Notes under the pieces: model-generated
Told to the model about the DNA's origin: nothing
The model's input: the letters and a program-made list of their open reading frames with translations, nothing else
Databases searched by the model: none
Position numbers and translations under genes: made by a program
Assembly (NCBI RefSeq): GCF_003752365.1
Contig: NZ_RJUO01000002.1
Coordinates: 124,001-188,000 of the forward strand
Source: Frondihabitans sp. PhB188
Lineage (GTDB): Bacteria > Actinomycetota > Actinomycetes > Actinomycetales > Microbacteriaceae
Length of the DNA stretch: 64,000 bases
Reading direction: 5' to 3'
Shown: piece after piece, positions 33,887 through 43,196 of the stretch
Layout: each line of letters opens with the position of its first letter
Numbering within the stretch: position 1 is the stretch's first letter

Positions 33887-36800
33887 TCAGGGCTTGAAGG
33901 CGCTGAGCTGCGACACCGAGAGCTTCTGCGGGGCGTTCGTCGCGCTGCCGGAGACGTAGCCCTGGACCGCGATCCCGCCGGCCGCCTGGATTCCCGAGCT
34001 GGAGTCCGTCTGCGTGAACTGCCACGCGCTGGGCTCCGGGGTCCCCGTCAGCCAGGCCTTGAGCTTGATGGTCGTCGGGCTGGTGCCGGTGACCTGCATC
34101 CGGAAGGTGACGTTGGCGCCGGCCGCGAAGGTGCCGGGGACGGTCACGGTGCTGCCGAGGTTCGTCCCGACGCCTCCCGAGATCGCCGTCAGCGTCAGCG
34201 TGGCCGTGTTGGTCGGCGTCAGCTTGAGCGTGGCACGGTACTCGTTGTTCGCGTCGACGCGTCGACCCGAGACGTAGATGAACGTGCCGCCGCCGGTGGC
34301 CGCCTTGTCGAGCTGGAACCGGGCCTGCAGGTCGGTGTTCGCCTGAGGGCTGGTCATCAGCTGCGCACCGGCCTGGGCGCCCGCCTTCGAGAGGGTGATC
34401 GCGCCGGCGCCCGGTGCGACCGAGAGGGCGCTGGCCGAGCCGACCGCGGTCCATGCCCCGCCGGTGTCCGCCGTGCCGAATCCACCCGAGACCGTCCGGT
34501 TGAACGAGTCGAGGTAGAAGGGCAGGTTCGCCGGAGCGGTGACGGCGACTGTCGCCGTGGACGTGTTGGTCGCGCCCTTGTCGTCGGTCACCTTGAGCGT
34601 CACCGTGTAGGTGCCGCCGGTGGCGTAGGCGTGGGTGGGCTTCGCCGTCGTCGCGGTGCCGCCGTCTCCGAACGTCCACGCGTACGAGGCGATGGTGCCG
34701 TCGGGGTCGGACGATCCCGAGCCGTCGGCCGTCAGGGTGAGGCCGGACGTCGAGGTGGTGAAGGACGCCATCGGAGCCTGGTTGGCCGGAGCCGTCACCG
34801 TGACCTGCTGGGTGCTCGTCGCCGTGCCGCCGTCGTTGTCCGTCACCGTCAGCGCGACCGAGTACGTGCCGGCCGAGGCGTAGGCGTGGGTCGGGTTGGC
34901 CGTCGACGCCGTGCCGCCGTCGCCGAACGTCCACGAGTACGAGGCGACCGTGCCGTCCGGGTCGGACGAGCCGGAGCCGTCCGCCGTCAGCTTCAGGCCC
35001 GTCGTCGACTGCGTGAACGACGCGGTCGGGGCGACGTTCGGAGCCTTCGTCACGACGACCGAGGAGGTCGAGGTGCCGGTGGCGCCCTGGTTGTCGGTGA
35101 CGGTGAGCTTGACCGCGTAGGTGCCGGCTGCCGCGTAGGTGTGGCTCGGCGTCTTGCCGGTGGCCGTGCCTCCGTCGCCGAACGTCCATGCGTACGAGGC
35201 GATCGTGCCGTCCGTGTCAGCCGACGCCGAGGCATCGGCCGAGAGGACCAGGGCGTTCGCCGAGGTCGTGAACGACGCGGTAGGCGGCACGTTGGCCGGC
35301 GGGGCGACCGTGACCGACTTCGTGAGGGTGCCGGTGGCGCCCTCGTTGTCGGTCGCCGTCAGCGTGACCGTGTAGGTGCCGGCCGAGACGTACGAGTGCG
35401 ACGCCGTCGGGCCGCTCGCGGTCGAGCCGTCTCCGAAGTCCCAGGCGTACTGGGCCACGGTGCCGTCCGAGTCGGTCGAGGCCGCGGCGTCGACCGAGAC
35501 GCCGAGGTTCGTCGTGGTCGCGGTGAACGCGGCCGTCGGAGCCTGGTTGACACGCGGAGCCGTGACCGTCACCTGAGCGGTCGACGACGAGGTGGCGCCG
35601 TCGTTGTCGGTGACCGTGAGCCTGACCTTGTAGGTGCCGGCCGAGGTGTAGGCGTGGGTCGGCTTGACGGCGGTGGACGATCCTGCGTCCCCGAAGTCCC
35701 AGGCGTAGCTCGCGACGGTGCCGTCGGAGTCGCTCGAGGCCGAGGCGTCGAACGCTGCCGAGAGGTCGGTCACCGCGGTGGTGAACGAGGCCGTCGGGGC
35801 GACGTTGACGCGCGGTGCCGTGACGACGACCTGGGCGGTCGAGGTCGCGGTGGCGCCCTTGTCGTCGGTCACCGTGAGGGTGACCGTCTTGGTGCCGGCC
35901 GTGGCGTAGGTGTGGCTGGGCGTCTTGCCGGTGCCGCTCGATCCGTCGCCGTAGTCCCAGGCGTAGCTCGCGACGGTTCCGTCGGAGTCGCTGGAGGCCG
36001 AGGCGTCGAACGAGGCGGTCAGGTTCGACACGCTGGAGCTGAACGACGCCGTCGGGGCGACGTTCACCGCACCGGCCGTGCCGAGCGCGTAGTGGGCGCT
36101 GACGGTGGACGCGCTCAGAGCGGTGTCGTAGATCGCGACCTCGTCGATCGAGCCCTGGAAGTAGGCGCTGGAGGAGCCCCAGGTGGTGTCGCCGCCGATC
36201 TTCCAGTAGCCGGTGTACGGCTGCGCCTGAGTGGCGCCGTTGGTGCCCTGGAGCACGCCGTCGACGTAGAGCTTGAGGCCCGCCGACGACTGCGTCGCGA
36301 CGACCTGGTGCCAGGTTCCGTCGTTGTAGGAGCCCGCCGTGGTGATCGTGTTGGTCGTGCCGGTGTAGGTGCCGTAGACGAGCTGTCCGTTGTCCTGCAT
36401 GTACACGTGGCGGTCGTACGAGCCCGACTGACCGGTCTGCGACGAGCCGAAGCCGACGATCTTGCCGCCGGTGGTCGTGGTCGTCTTGAACCAGGCCTCC
36501 TCGGAGTAGACCTCGGGATCGTTGAACGACTGGGTCGAGTTGACCTGGCCGGACGAGCCGTCGAAGGTCGCGGCCGTGTCGGAGTTGCCGGCCAGGGCGC
36601 CGGTCGCGCCCTTCGTGACGCCGCCGGTGTAGGTGCCGTTCGAGCCGGCGAGCGAGCTGTCTTTCGCGGTCGTGCCGCTCGAGTCGCCGAGGCGGTAGTA
36701 GAGCACGGGCGAGTCGCTGAAGACGCGGGCGCCGTAGGTGTCGGTCGGCGCGGAGTTGAGCTGCGACGGGTAGCCGGCCGCGACGTACTGGTTGTTCACC

Positions 36801-39106
36801 TGCGACGTGGTCAGCGCCGTCGGGTAGACCGAGACGTCGTCGATCGAGCCCTTCAGGAAGTTGTCGCCGTTCCAGGACGAGTCGCCTCCGATGCGCCAGA
36901 AGCCGCTGTAGTCCTGGGCGCTGGTGGTGTCGGTCCGGCTGCCGACGCGCTTGCCGTCGACGAAGAGCTGCATCCCGGACGACGACAGCGTGCCGATGAC
37001 CTGGTGCCACTGGCCGTCGTTCACGGCCGTCGGGCTGGTGAGCACCTGCGTGTTGCCGTTGTAGACGCCGAAGTTCACGGTGCCGCTCGGGTCGAGGTAC
37101 AGGTGACGGTCGTAGGAGGTCGACGTGCCGGTGGAGGAGTTGCCGAAGCCGACGATCTTGCCGCCGGTGGTGGAGGTCGTCTTCACCCAGGCCTCCACCG
37201 AGAAGGTCTGCGGGCCGGCGACGGCCGACTGCGTCGCGGCGAGGCCGTTCGCGGTGCCGTCGAAGGTGGACGCGGAGTCGCCGTCGATCGTCGTCGCTCC
37301 GGTCGCGCCGCGGGTCACACCCGAGCCGGCGACCATGTCGGTGTAGCCGACGTTGTCGTAGACGGTGGTGCCGCTGGCCTCGTCGAGGCGCCAGAGCGAC
37401 GAGGCGCCCTGCGACGCCACGGTCTGGGCGTAGGAGGACGGCGCCGAGCTGCTGGCCACCACCGAGACCGTGTCGCCGATCACGGTGTTGCCCTCGGGGT
37501 CGGTCGCGCGCACCCGGTACGAGTAGGTCTGTCCCGGCGTCAGGCCGGTGTCGACGAACCCGAGCGACGGCTGCTTGTAGAAGCTGGAGTCGGCCGTCAC
37601 CTTGTAGACCGGCGTGGTCTGGTTGTTGTTGCGGTAGACCTCGTACTTCAGGGTGCCGGAGTCCTGGTCGTAGTTGGCGGCGAAGCTGACGCGCGCGGTG
37701 CCCGAGGCGAGCGAGACGACCTTGGGGGTGTAGTTCGCGCCGCTCAGCTGAGGTCCGCGCTTGTTCGCGGAGAGCGCCTTGACCGCGAAGCGGACCAGGC
37801 CCTGCTGGCGGACGCCGTTGACAGTGGTGAACTCGCCGCCGTAGACGACGTAGTTGTTGTTCGCCGCGACGCTCCACGGGCCCTGGCTCTGACCGGTGAA
37901 GGTGCCGGTGTTGAAGTCGGGGAACCAGTTGAGCAGGCTCGGGGTCGGGTTGCCGGCGTAGTTGTAGTAGCCGTACGGGTCGGCCGTCGCAGTGCCGGTC
38001 GCGGCGATGCTGAACGCGAGGCCGCGGTGGAAGGTCCACGTGGGCGAGGTCTGCGGGAAGCCGCCGATGTTGCCGCAGTAGTGCGGGTGGCCGGCGATGT
38101 ACTCGGCCGTGTCGGTGACGGCGGTGGAGTAGGTGTCGCCGTGGCAGTCCTCGACCCAGACGAGGTTGCCGGTGGCCCAGTCGGCGCGGAAGGAGCCCTC
38201 GAGGTTGCCGCCGGCGCCGAAGACGTAGCCGGAGCCGTAGAGGCCGCTCGCCGAGGCGGTGAGGCTGGTGATCGACGCCTGCGTGCCGCCGTTGCGGATC
38301 AGGTTGTTGCCGTTCCACGGGAGCAGCGCGCCGGAGGTGTCGAGGGCGGCGAGTCCGTAGCCCGGGTTGCTCGAGCCGTTGACGGTCGTGAAGCCGCCGC
38401 CGACGATGATCTTGGTGCCGTCGGGCGACATCGCCATCGAGGTGACCTGGCCGCCGTCGGCGACGGGCGCCCAGGCGGTGACGGCCCCGGTGGCGGCCGA
38501 TGCCGCGGCGAGCTTGCCACGGGTCGACTTGCCGACGCTGGCGAACGAACCGCCGAAGTAGACGGTGCTGGCCGTGGGCACGATGGCCGCGACGGTGTAG
38601 TTGGGGGCCGGGTTGAACGTCGTGATGAGCGCGCCCGTGGTCGCGTTCAGCGCGGCGAGGCGGCTGCGGCTGACGCCGTTGACGGTCGTGAACGTGCCGC
38701 CGATGTAGATGATGCTGCCGTCGGGCGATGCCGCGACGGCCTTCACCGCGCCGTTGATGGACGGCGCGAAGCCGGTGTTGAGGGCACCCGTCGTGATGTC
38801 GTACGCGAGGAGGTCCGTGCGCGTCACAGTGCTCACGCCCGAGGCCGCGCCGGCAGGCTGCGCCGTCGAGAAGTCGCCGCCCGCGTAGACCGTGTTGCCG
38901 ACGATCTTCTGCGACCACACCACGCCGTTGATCTGCGGTGCGGCCAGCGCGTCCGCGGTCACCGTGGTGGGCGTCGACGGGTTGGTCGGGTCCGTCGGGT
39001 TCGAGTCGGCCAGCGCCGGGGAGGCGACGATGACACTGCTCAGGACGATGGCTGCGGCGGCTGCGATGCTGGGGGCACGCAGACGCGAGGGCAGGGAAAT
39101 CCCCAT
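33887..39106 (-). CDS. Giant secreted protein: propeller-like repeats, FN3, two LamG, six PKD and a C-terminal jelly-roll-like module
   Basis: 1739 residues. Sec signal peptide ending near ASPALA-33. Residues ~50-440 hold repeated GG-x-F-TTVNG motifs (delta-60/beta-propeller type). An FN3-like domain follows (~450-550), then two LamG/concanavalin domains (~556-778 and ~796-1010), each with WFKTTTTTGGKIVGFG-like and YDRHVY-like blocks. Six PKD domains come next (~1013-1525; DFGDGST and TVTDDKGAT repeats), then a ~210-residue module also found in the beta-helix protein at 43197. There is no LPxTG or final membrane anchor, so it is probably released or held non-covalently. It is likely an adhesin or carbohydrate-binding matrix protein of the polysaccharide locus. 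Confidence 0.92.
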   Translation of the reverse strand: MGISLPSRLRAPSIAAAAAIVLSSVIVASPALADSNPTDPTNPSTPTTVTADALAAPQINGVVWSQKIVGNTVYAGGDFSTAQPAGAASGVSTVTRTDLLAYDITTGALNTGFAPSINGAVKAVAASPDGSIIYIGGTFTTVNGVSRSRLAALNATTGALITTFNPAPNYTVAAIVPTASTVYFGGSFASVGKSTRGKLAAASAATGAVTAWAPVADGGQVTSMAMSPDGTKIIVGGGFTTVNGSSNPGYGLAALDTSGALLPWNGNNLIRNGGTQASITSLTASASGLYGSGYVFGAGGNLEGSFRADWATGNLVWVEDCHGDTYSTAVTDTAEYIAGHPHYCGNIGGFPQTSPTWTFHRGLAFSIAATGTATADPYGYYNYAGNPTPSLLNWFPDFNTGTFTGQSQGPWSVAANNNYVVYGGEFTTVNGVRQQGLVRFAVKALSANKRGPQLSGANYTPKVVSLASGTARVSFAANYDQDSGTLKYEVYRNNNQTTPVYKVTADSSFYKQPSLGFVDTGLTPGQTYSYRVRATDPEGNTVIGDTVSVVASSSAPSSYAQTVASQGASSLWRLDEASGTTVYDNVGYTDMVAGSGVTRGATGATTIDGDSASTFDGTANGLAATQSAVAGPQTFSVEAWVKTTSTTGGKIVGFGNSSTGTSTSYDRHLYLDPSGTVNFGVYNGNTQVLTSPTAVNDGQWHQVIGTLSSSGMQLFVDGKRVGSRTDTTSAQDYSGFWRIGGDSSWNGDNFLKGSIDDVSVYPTALTTSQVNNQYVAAGYPSQLNSAPTDTYGARVFSDSPVLYYRLGDSSGTTAKDSSLAGSNGTYTGGVTKGATGALAGNSDTAATFDGSSGQVNSTQSFNDPEVYSEEAWFKTTTTTGGKIVGFGSSQTGQSGSYDRHVYMQDNGQLVYGTYTGTTNTITTAGSYNDGTWHQVVATQSSAGLKLYVDGVLQGTNGATQAQPYTGYWKIGGDTTWGSSSAYFQGSIDEVAIYDTALSASTVSAHYALGTAGAVNVAPTASFSSSVSNLTASFDASASSDSDGTVASYAWDYGDGSSGTGKTPSHTYATAGTKTVTLTVTDDKGATATSTAQVVVTAPRVNVAPTASFTTAVTDLSAAFDASASSDSDGTVASYAWDFGDAGSSTAVKPTHAYTSAGTYKVRLTVTDNDGATSSSTAQVTVTAPRVNQAPTAAFTATTTNLGVSVDAAASTDSDGTVAQYAWDFGDGSTASGPTASHSYVSAGTYTVTLTATDNEGATGTLTKSVTVAPPANVPPTASFTTSANALVLSADASASADTDGTIASYAWTFGDGGTATGKTPSHTYAAAGTYAVKLTVTDNQGATGTSTSSVVVTKAPNVAPTASFTQSTTGLKLTADGSGSSDPDGTVASYSWTFGDGGTASTANPTHAYASAGTYSVALTVTDNDGGTATSTQQVTVTAPANQAPMASFTTSTSGLTLTADGSGSSDPDGTIASYAWTFGDGGTATTAKPTHAYATGGTYTVTLKVTDDKGATNTSTATVAVTAPANLPFYLDSFNRTVSGGFGTADTGGAWTAVGSASALSVAPGAGAITLSKAGAQAGAQLMTSPQANTDLQARFQLDKAATGGGTFIYVSGRRVDANNEYRATLKLTPTNTATLTLTAISGGVGTNLGSTVTVPGTFAAGANVTFRMQVTGTSPTTIKLKAWLTGTPEPSAWQFTQTDSSSGIQAAGGIAVQGYVSGSATNAPQKLSVSQLSAFKP
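34530..36066 (-). repeat. Six tandem PKD-domain coding repeats
   Basis: Six units of about 255-265 bp encode PKD domains, each beginning with a NVAPTASF-like block and containing SDSDGT or SDPDGT, YAWDFGDG or YAWTFGDG, and AGTYTVTLTVTDN. Protein similarity between units is high, so the DNA may recombine and change the number of copies. Confidence 0.85.
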
Positions 39107-39304
39107 GGGGGTGCCTCACTGATTCGGGTAAGCCGCTCGCCCGGCGGCTGGGGACCGACGGGTTCACGTGAAGTTCGCACGAGCTTCGGGTACGTGCGGT
39201 GGTGCTGCGCCAGGTGCGACTGCATCGTTGACTTGGCAGAAGGTGAGGATTTTCGGGTTCTCACCGTTCTCAGAACACTAGCTGACCCCCGCTCGGGTGC
39301 CATA

Positions 39305-39331
39305 CCCCCCTTAAAGGGGGGTCCCCCCTTT
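39305..39331 (-). terminator. Alternating C6/G6 hairpins between two minus-strand genes
   Basis: Plus-strand order is C6-TTAAA-G6-T-C6-TTT, so the middle G6 can pair with either C6 block, giving two exclusive hairpins. It begins to form 13 bp past the stop of the 39344 gene and lies ~200 bp upstream of the giant surface-protein gene. It may be a terminator or, given the two alternatives, an attenuator. Confidence 0.5.
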
Positions 39332-39343
39332 GGCGGACCCGAT

Positions 39344-40009
39344 CTAATGCGGAGCCGAGCCCGCGAAGACCGTGATGGGAACGCCGACGTAGTAGTCGAC
39401 GAGGATCCGCACGTCGCTCCGGTCGGCCTTCGCCAGCGTGAACGTGTAGGTCGCCCTAGCGGTCTTACCGGCCGCCAGAGCCGACGGGAAGTCCTTGCGA
39501 ACGCTCACCAGCTCATTGGCGGGGGCGTCGTCGCTGCCATGCGTGACGCTCGTCACGACCGACGACAGCGGGATGCCCTTGCTCGTGTCGTTCACGAACG
39601 TCACGGTGAACCGGATCGCCGGACCGTCGATCTCGCCGATGCCGCTGCCCTTGCCCGTGACAGCGGTGATCGCGCCGACGCTGACCTTGACTCCGGAGAC
39701 GGGCTGCGCGGTGGTGGTGAGCGGCACGGCCTCGGCCTCGGCACCCGGGCTCGCGCTCGCCGAGGGCGTCGACACGGGGATGCTGGCCGACGGGCTCGGC
39801 GAGTCGGTCGGCGCCGGGGTGTAGCCGGGCGCGGTCGGCGTGGGCGTCGGGTTGATCGTCGTCGTCGCGGAGGGCGTCGCCGTGTCGTCGCCGGAGCGGC
39901 CCAGGGCCCGCACGACGAGAACCGCGATGACGGCGACGACCACCACGACGACGATCGTGACGATGACGGCGGTGCGCCGGGACGGCGATGCGGGAGGGGT
40001 GTCGGCCAT
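39344..40009 (-). CDS. Membrane-anchored extracellular protein with Thr/Pro/Ser linker
   Basis: 221 residues. A short cytoplasmic N-terminus (MADTPPASPSRR) is followed by one membrane segment (AVIVTIVVVVVVAVIAVLVV), a ~55-residue Thr/Pro/Ser/Ala-rich linker and a ~120-residue beta-rich domain (VKVSVGAITAVTGKG, IRFTVTFVNDTSKGIPLSS, KTARATYTFTL) resembling DUF4352/immunoglobulin-like extracellular domains. No enzyme motif is visible. It lies upstream of the giant surface protein on the same strand, separated by a hairpin, so the two may belong together at the cell surface. Confidence 0.75.
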   Translation of the reverse strand: MADTPPASPSRRTAVIVTIVVVVVVAVIAVLVVRALGRSGDDTATPSATTTINPTPTPTAPGYTPAPTDSPSPSASIPVSTPSASASPGAEAEAVPLTTTAQPVSGVKVSVGAITAVTGKGSGIGEIDGPAIRFTVTFVNDTSKGIPLSSVVTSVTHGSDDAPANELVSVRKDFPSALAAGKTARATYTFTLAKADRSDVRILVDYYVGVPITVFAGSAPH

Positions 40010-40082
40010 GGCTGCTCCTTCGGGGGTGCGGTCGTCCGGGTCGGGATTCGGGACCCTCGCCTGCTGTTAGCATGACCGCACC

Positions 40083-41666
40083 GTGGCCCCCTCATCCTTG
40101 CATGCGCGTTCCTCCCGTCGCGCCGTCGTCCCGGCAGCCCTGTTCGTCGCGGGCGCGGTCGTCTCCTTCATCGGCTCCTGGAACGTCTCGCTGTGGACCG
40201 ACGAGGCCGCGAGCGTGTCGGCAGCCGACCGCAGCCTGGGCGGTCTGTGGCAGCTGATCCAGGGGCAGGACGCCGTGCACGCCCTCTACTACGTCTTCCT
40301 GCACGCCTGGACCTCGATCGCCGGATTCTCGCCGGTCGCCCTCCGGCTGCCCAGCGCGGTGGCGGCGGGGATAGCCGTGGTCGGCGTGTGGGCCCTGGCC
40401 CGTGCCCTCCAGCGCCCGGAGGCCGCCCTCTGGGCCGCCGCGGTGGCGGTCGTGCTTCCGCGCATCACCTGGATGGGCGTGGAGGCGCGCTCGTTCGGCC
40501 CCAGCGCCGCGATCGCCGTCTGGGCGACGGTCGTGCTCGTCCGCGCCCTCGAGTCGGGCCGGTGGCGGTGGGTGGTCTACGGCGTCCTCGTCGCCCTCGG
40601 CGTGGCCCTCAACATCTACCTCGCGCTGCTCGTCGTGGCGCACGCCGTCTCGCTGCTCCTGCTGCGCGACACCTCCTGGCGCACCCGCGGCGCCTGGCTG
40701 ATCGCCGCCGCGGCGGGTGCCCTCGCCGCATCCCCGGTCGTCCTCGAGTCGATGCGGCAGTCGGCGCAGCTCGGCGACAACGCCATCGGCCTGTCGACCA
40801 TGCTGCGGCAGGCGGTCGTCAACCAGTTCTTCCTCGGCGACACCCCGACCGGCAACGGCGGCTCCGACTCGGGACGCTCCGCGTGGGCGGTCGCGGCCGT
40901 CGTGCTCGCCGCCCTCTGCTGGGCCCTGGCGGCGTGGGCGTGCGTGCGCGACGGGAGGAGCGGCGCGCGGGCCTCGGGTGCCGCGAGGTCGGCGATCCTG
41001 CGCCCGGTCATCGTCGTGGTGCCGATCGCGATCGTGCCCACGGTCGTCGCCATCGCCTACTCGGTCGCCGTCTCGCCGCTGTACAACGCGCGCTACTTCA
41101 CCTTCGCGGCCCCCGCCGTCGCGCTGCTCGTCGGGCTCGGGCTGGAGCAGCTCGGCCCGCGCCTCGGCCGTGGCTCGCGCGTGCTCCGCTTCGCCGCCCT
41201 CGTGGCCGTCATCGTGCTGGCGGCACCCGTCTACGTGTCGCAGCGGCAGGTCACGGGCAAGAGCGGCACCGACTGGTCGGCGGCCGCGGCGATCGTCGGC
41301 GATCGTGCCGCCCAGGGCGACGGCATCTACTTCTCGCCCCTCGAGGCGAACCGGCAGGCCGTCGTGAAGCGCTCGGAGCGCTACGTCGACACGGTGTACC
41401 CGGCTGACTTCGACGGCCTCGTCGACCTGACCCTCAGAACGACCGGGGCGCAGGATCACACCCTCCGCGGCACGTCCTGGCAGATCGGGGGTGCGCGGGC
41501 GTCCGAGCGGCTCAGCCGCGTCGACCGCGTCTGGGTGCTCCGACCGGCCGACTACGGCGCCGCCGCGAGCGCCGCCGACGATGCCGTGCTGCGGACCGCC
41601 GGCTTCACCCGCACGGCCGTCTGGGACGGCTCGCGGACCGACGTGCTCGAGTTCAGTCGGGGCTGA
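40083..41666 (+). CDS. GT39/ArnT-like membrane glycosyltransferase
   Basis: 527 residues with about eleven membrane segments. The first extracytoplasmic loop has SLWTDEAASVSAADRS with the acidic pair expected for GT-C catalysis. ALYYVFLHAWTSIAGFSPVALRLPSAVAA and WMGVEARSFGPSAA follow, as in mannosyltransferases of the PMT/ArnT class; the C-terminal ~130 residues are a soluble domain. The GTG start at 40083 lies 13 bp from a TTAGCAT element that could be a -10 box, so the transcript may be nearly leaderless. The 3' end overlaps the convergent polymerase gene by 14 bp. Confidence 0.82.
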   Translation: MAPSSLHARSSRRAVVPAALFVAGAVVSFIGSWNVSLWTDEAASVSAADRSLGGLWQLIQGQDAVHALYYVFLHAWTSIAGFSPVALRLPSAVAAGIAVVGVWALARALQRPEAALWAAAVAVVLPRITWMGVEARSFGPSAAIAVWATVVLVRALESGRWRWVVYGVLVALGVALNIYLALLVVAHAVSLLLLRDTSWRTRGAWLIAAAAGALAASPVVLESMRQSAQLGDNAIGLSTMLRQAVVNQFFLGDTPTGNGGSDSGRSAWAVAAVVLAALCWALAAWACVRDGRSGARASGAARSAILRPVIVVVPIAIVPTVVAIAYSVAVSPLYNARYFTFAAPAVALLVGLGLEQLGPRLGRGSRVLRFAALVAVIVLAAPVYVSQRQVTGKSGTDWSAAAAIVGDRAAQGDGIYFSPLEANRQAVVKRSERYVDTVYPADFDGLVDLTLRTTGAQDHTLRGTSWQIGGARASERLSRVDRVWVLRPADYGAAASAADDAVLRTAGFTRTAVWDGSRTDVLEFSRG

Positions 41667-42984
41667 GGCCCGGCGCGACGCGCTTCCACCGCGGCAGCTC
41701 CGCGGAGCTCTCGCGGGGTCGGTCGGCGTCGCCGCCCCGGCGCTTGACCTCGAGGAGCAGCGCCACGGCGATCACGACGATCGGCGACGACGAGAACCAC
41801 GGCCCGAACGGCACGAACCACAACGTCGTCACGACCATCAGCAGAGTCGCGGCGGGTGCGGTGCCCTGGGCGATGCGGCGGCTGGTCGACCCGAGCAGGA
41901 CCACCAGCAGGGCCGCGATGAGGGCGAGGCCGACGAGGCCCGACTGGATCCAGACGTCGCCGAAGATCGAGTGCACCTCGAAGTGGTTGCCGAGCATGTA
42001 GACGTTGACGTAGCCGTTGTCGGGGTCGTACCCGATCGAGCGCATGCCGGTCTTGGCGATCTCGATGTCGGCGCCGGTCGGGGCCGACCCCGCGCCGAAG
42101 CCCCACAGACTGTTCTGCATGAGGGCCAGCGTCGCCTGCAGCTCCGGCCGCGATCCGACGATGAGGTTGCCCGAGGTCTCTATCTGGGCGATCGACCGGG
42201 CCTGCGTCTCGGCCCCGAGCAGACCGCCGAGGATCGCCGCCTGGCCGACGAATGTCACGACGACGGTCGCCACCGCGATGCCGAGGAGCACGAGAAGGGT
42301 CGACCCTCGGTGGAGCACCCGCAGCACGGGGCGCTGCGCGATCAGGAGCACCGCGGCGAGCAGCAGCAGGGCGAACGACGAGCGGAAGTCGTGCGTCGCG
42401 CACATCAGCATGAGCGCCACGAGAACGAGGAGCTCGACCCACCAGCGTCGGGTCAGGTGGGCCAGGCCGAGCGCGATCAGGGCGACGGGGTAGTAGAAGC
42501 CGAACTTCCACGGGTTGCCCTGGAACGCCGAGTTCTGCACGTCGGTGCCGATCAGAAGGCCGATTCCGAACAGGATCGCGACCAGCGACGGCGAGAACAG
42601 CGTCCGCGCCCACAGCAGCAGCCCGATCGAGAGCCCGGCGCCGATCATGATGCCGGTCTGCGTCGTGAAGACGAGGCCGTTCGTCCCGTGGGTCGCGGCG
42701 TTGGCGAAACGCAGCCAGACACCCGCGACGGCCGTCCCGAGCGAGAGGCAGACGAGCAGCCAGCCGAACCGGTAGCGGCCCACTGCGCGCACCCAGACGG
42801 GCGAGAGCAGCGCGGCCACGATCCAGCCGACCTCGACGCCCTGGGGCAGGGTGATGCGCCAGCCGAGGACCACGATCGACGCGGCTGCGACAGCGAGCAC
42901 GGCGCGATGGCGCGAGCGCTCGGCAGCGGCCTGGCGGATCAGGCGGGTCGGCGACTGGCTGGCGATTCGGGTCGTCAGGGTCAT
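41653..42984 (-). CDS. Wzy/O-antigen ligase-like polysaccharide polymerase
   Basis: 443 residues with 11-12 membrane segments and a large extracytoplasmic loop (IETSGNLIVGSRPELQATLALMQNSLWGFGAGSAPTG ... NHFEVHSIFGDVWIQSG), the pattern of Wzy/WaaL proteins, where the loop before the last helices carries the conserved polymerase region. The ATG at 42984 is favoured by GGTGGA five nt upstream; an ATG at 42996 is possible. With Wzx- and Wzz-like proteins in the same locus it completes a Wzy-dependent export set. It overlaps the convergent GT39 gene by 14 bp. Confidence 0.85.
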   Translation of the reverse strand: MTLTTRIASQSPTRLIRQAAAERSRHRAVLAVAAASIVVLGWRITLPQGVEVGWIVAALLSPVWVRAVGRYRFGWLLVCLSLGTAVAGVWLRFANAATHGTNGLVFTTQTGIMIGAGLSIGLLLWARTLFSPSLVAILFGIGLLIGTDVQNSAFQGNPWKFGFYYPVALIALGLAHLTRRWWVELLVLVALMLMCATHDFRSSFALLLLAAVLLIAQRPVLRVLHRGSTLLVLLGIAVATVVVTFVGQAAILGGLLGAETQARSIAQIETSGNLIVGSRPELQATLALMQNSLWGFGAGSAPTGADIEIAKTGMRSIGYDPDNGYVNVYMLGNHFEVHSIFGDVWIQSGLVGLALIAALLVVLLGSTSRRIAQGTAPAATLLMVVTTLWFVPFGPWFSSSPIVVIAVALLLEVKRRGGDADRPRESSAELPRWKRVAPGLSPD

Positions 42985-43196
42985 GGCGTCCACCATACGG
43001 CCTGATGACCACTCGGCAATCCCCCATTCTGTCCCCCAGAGCGCCCACACCCTGTCGGGGTCTACCCCGCCCGCGGCGAACCCTGAATACTTGATGACTC
43101 ATCGGGTTCATGCCCCGTTCACGCGGGCCGGAGGGCCCGATCGCATCGAGATGAACCGCTGAACAGCCCCCGCATCGAACAGATCGAGAGACACCC

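Noticed and set aside
34530-36066. Regular repeats resembling a CRISPR array
   Set aside because: The ~260-bp units are coding PKD domains; there are no short identical repeats with unique spacers and no cas genes.
35217-39167. 1316-codon minus-strand frame overlapping the surface-protein gene
   Set aside because: A frame-shifted shadow, His/Arg-rich and without recognisable domains, while the true frame has a signal peptide, LamG and PKD domains.
33443-40075. 2210-codon open frame on the plus strand
   Set aside because: It is antisense to the 1739-residue PKD/LamG protein and other genes, is Arg/Gly/Val/Asp-rich with no domain, and arises from high-GC codon bias.
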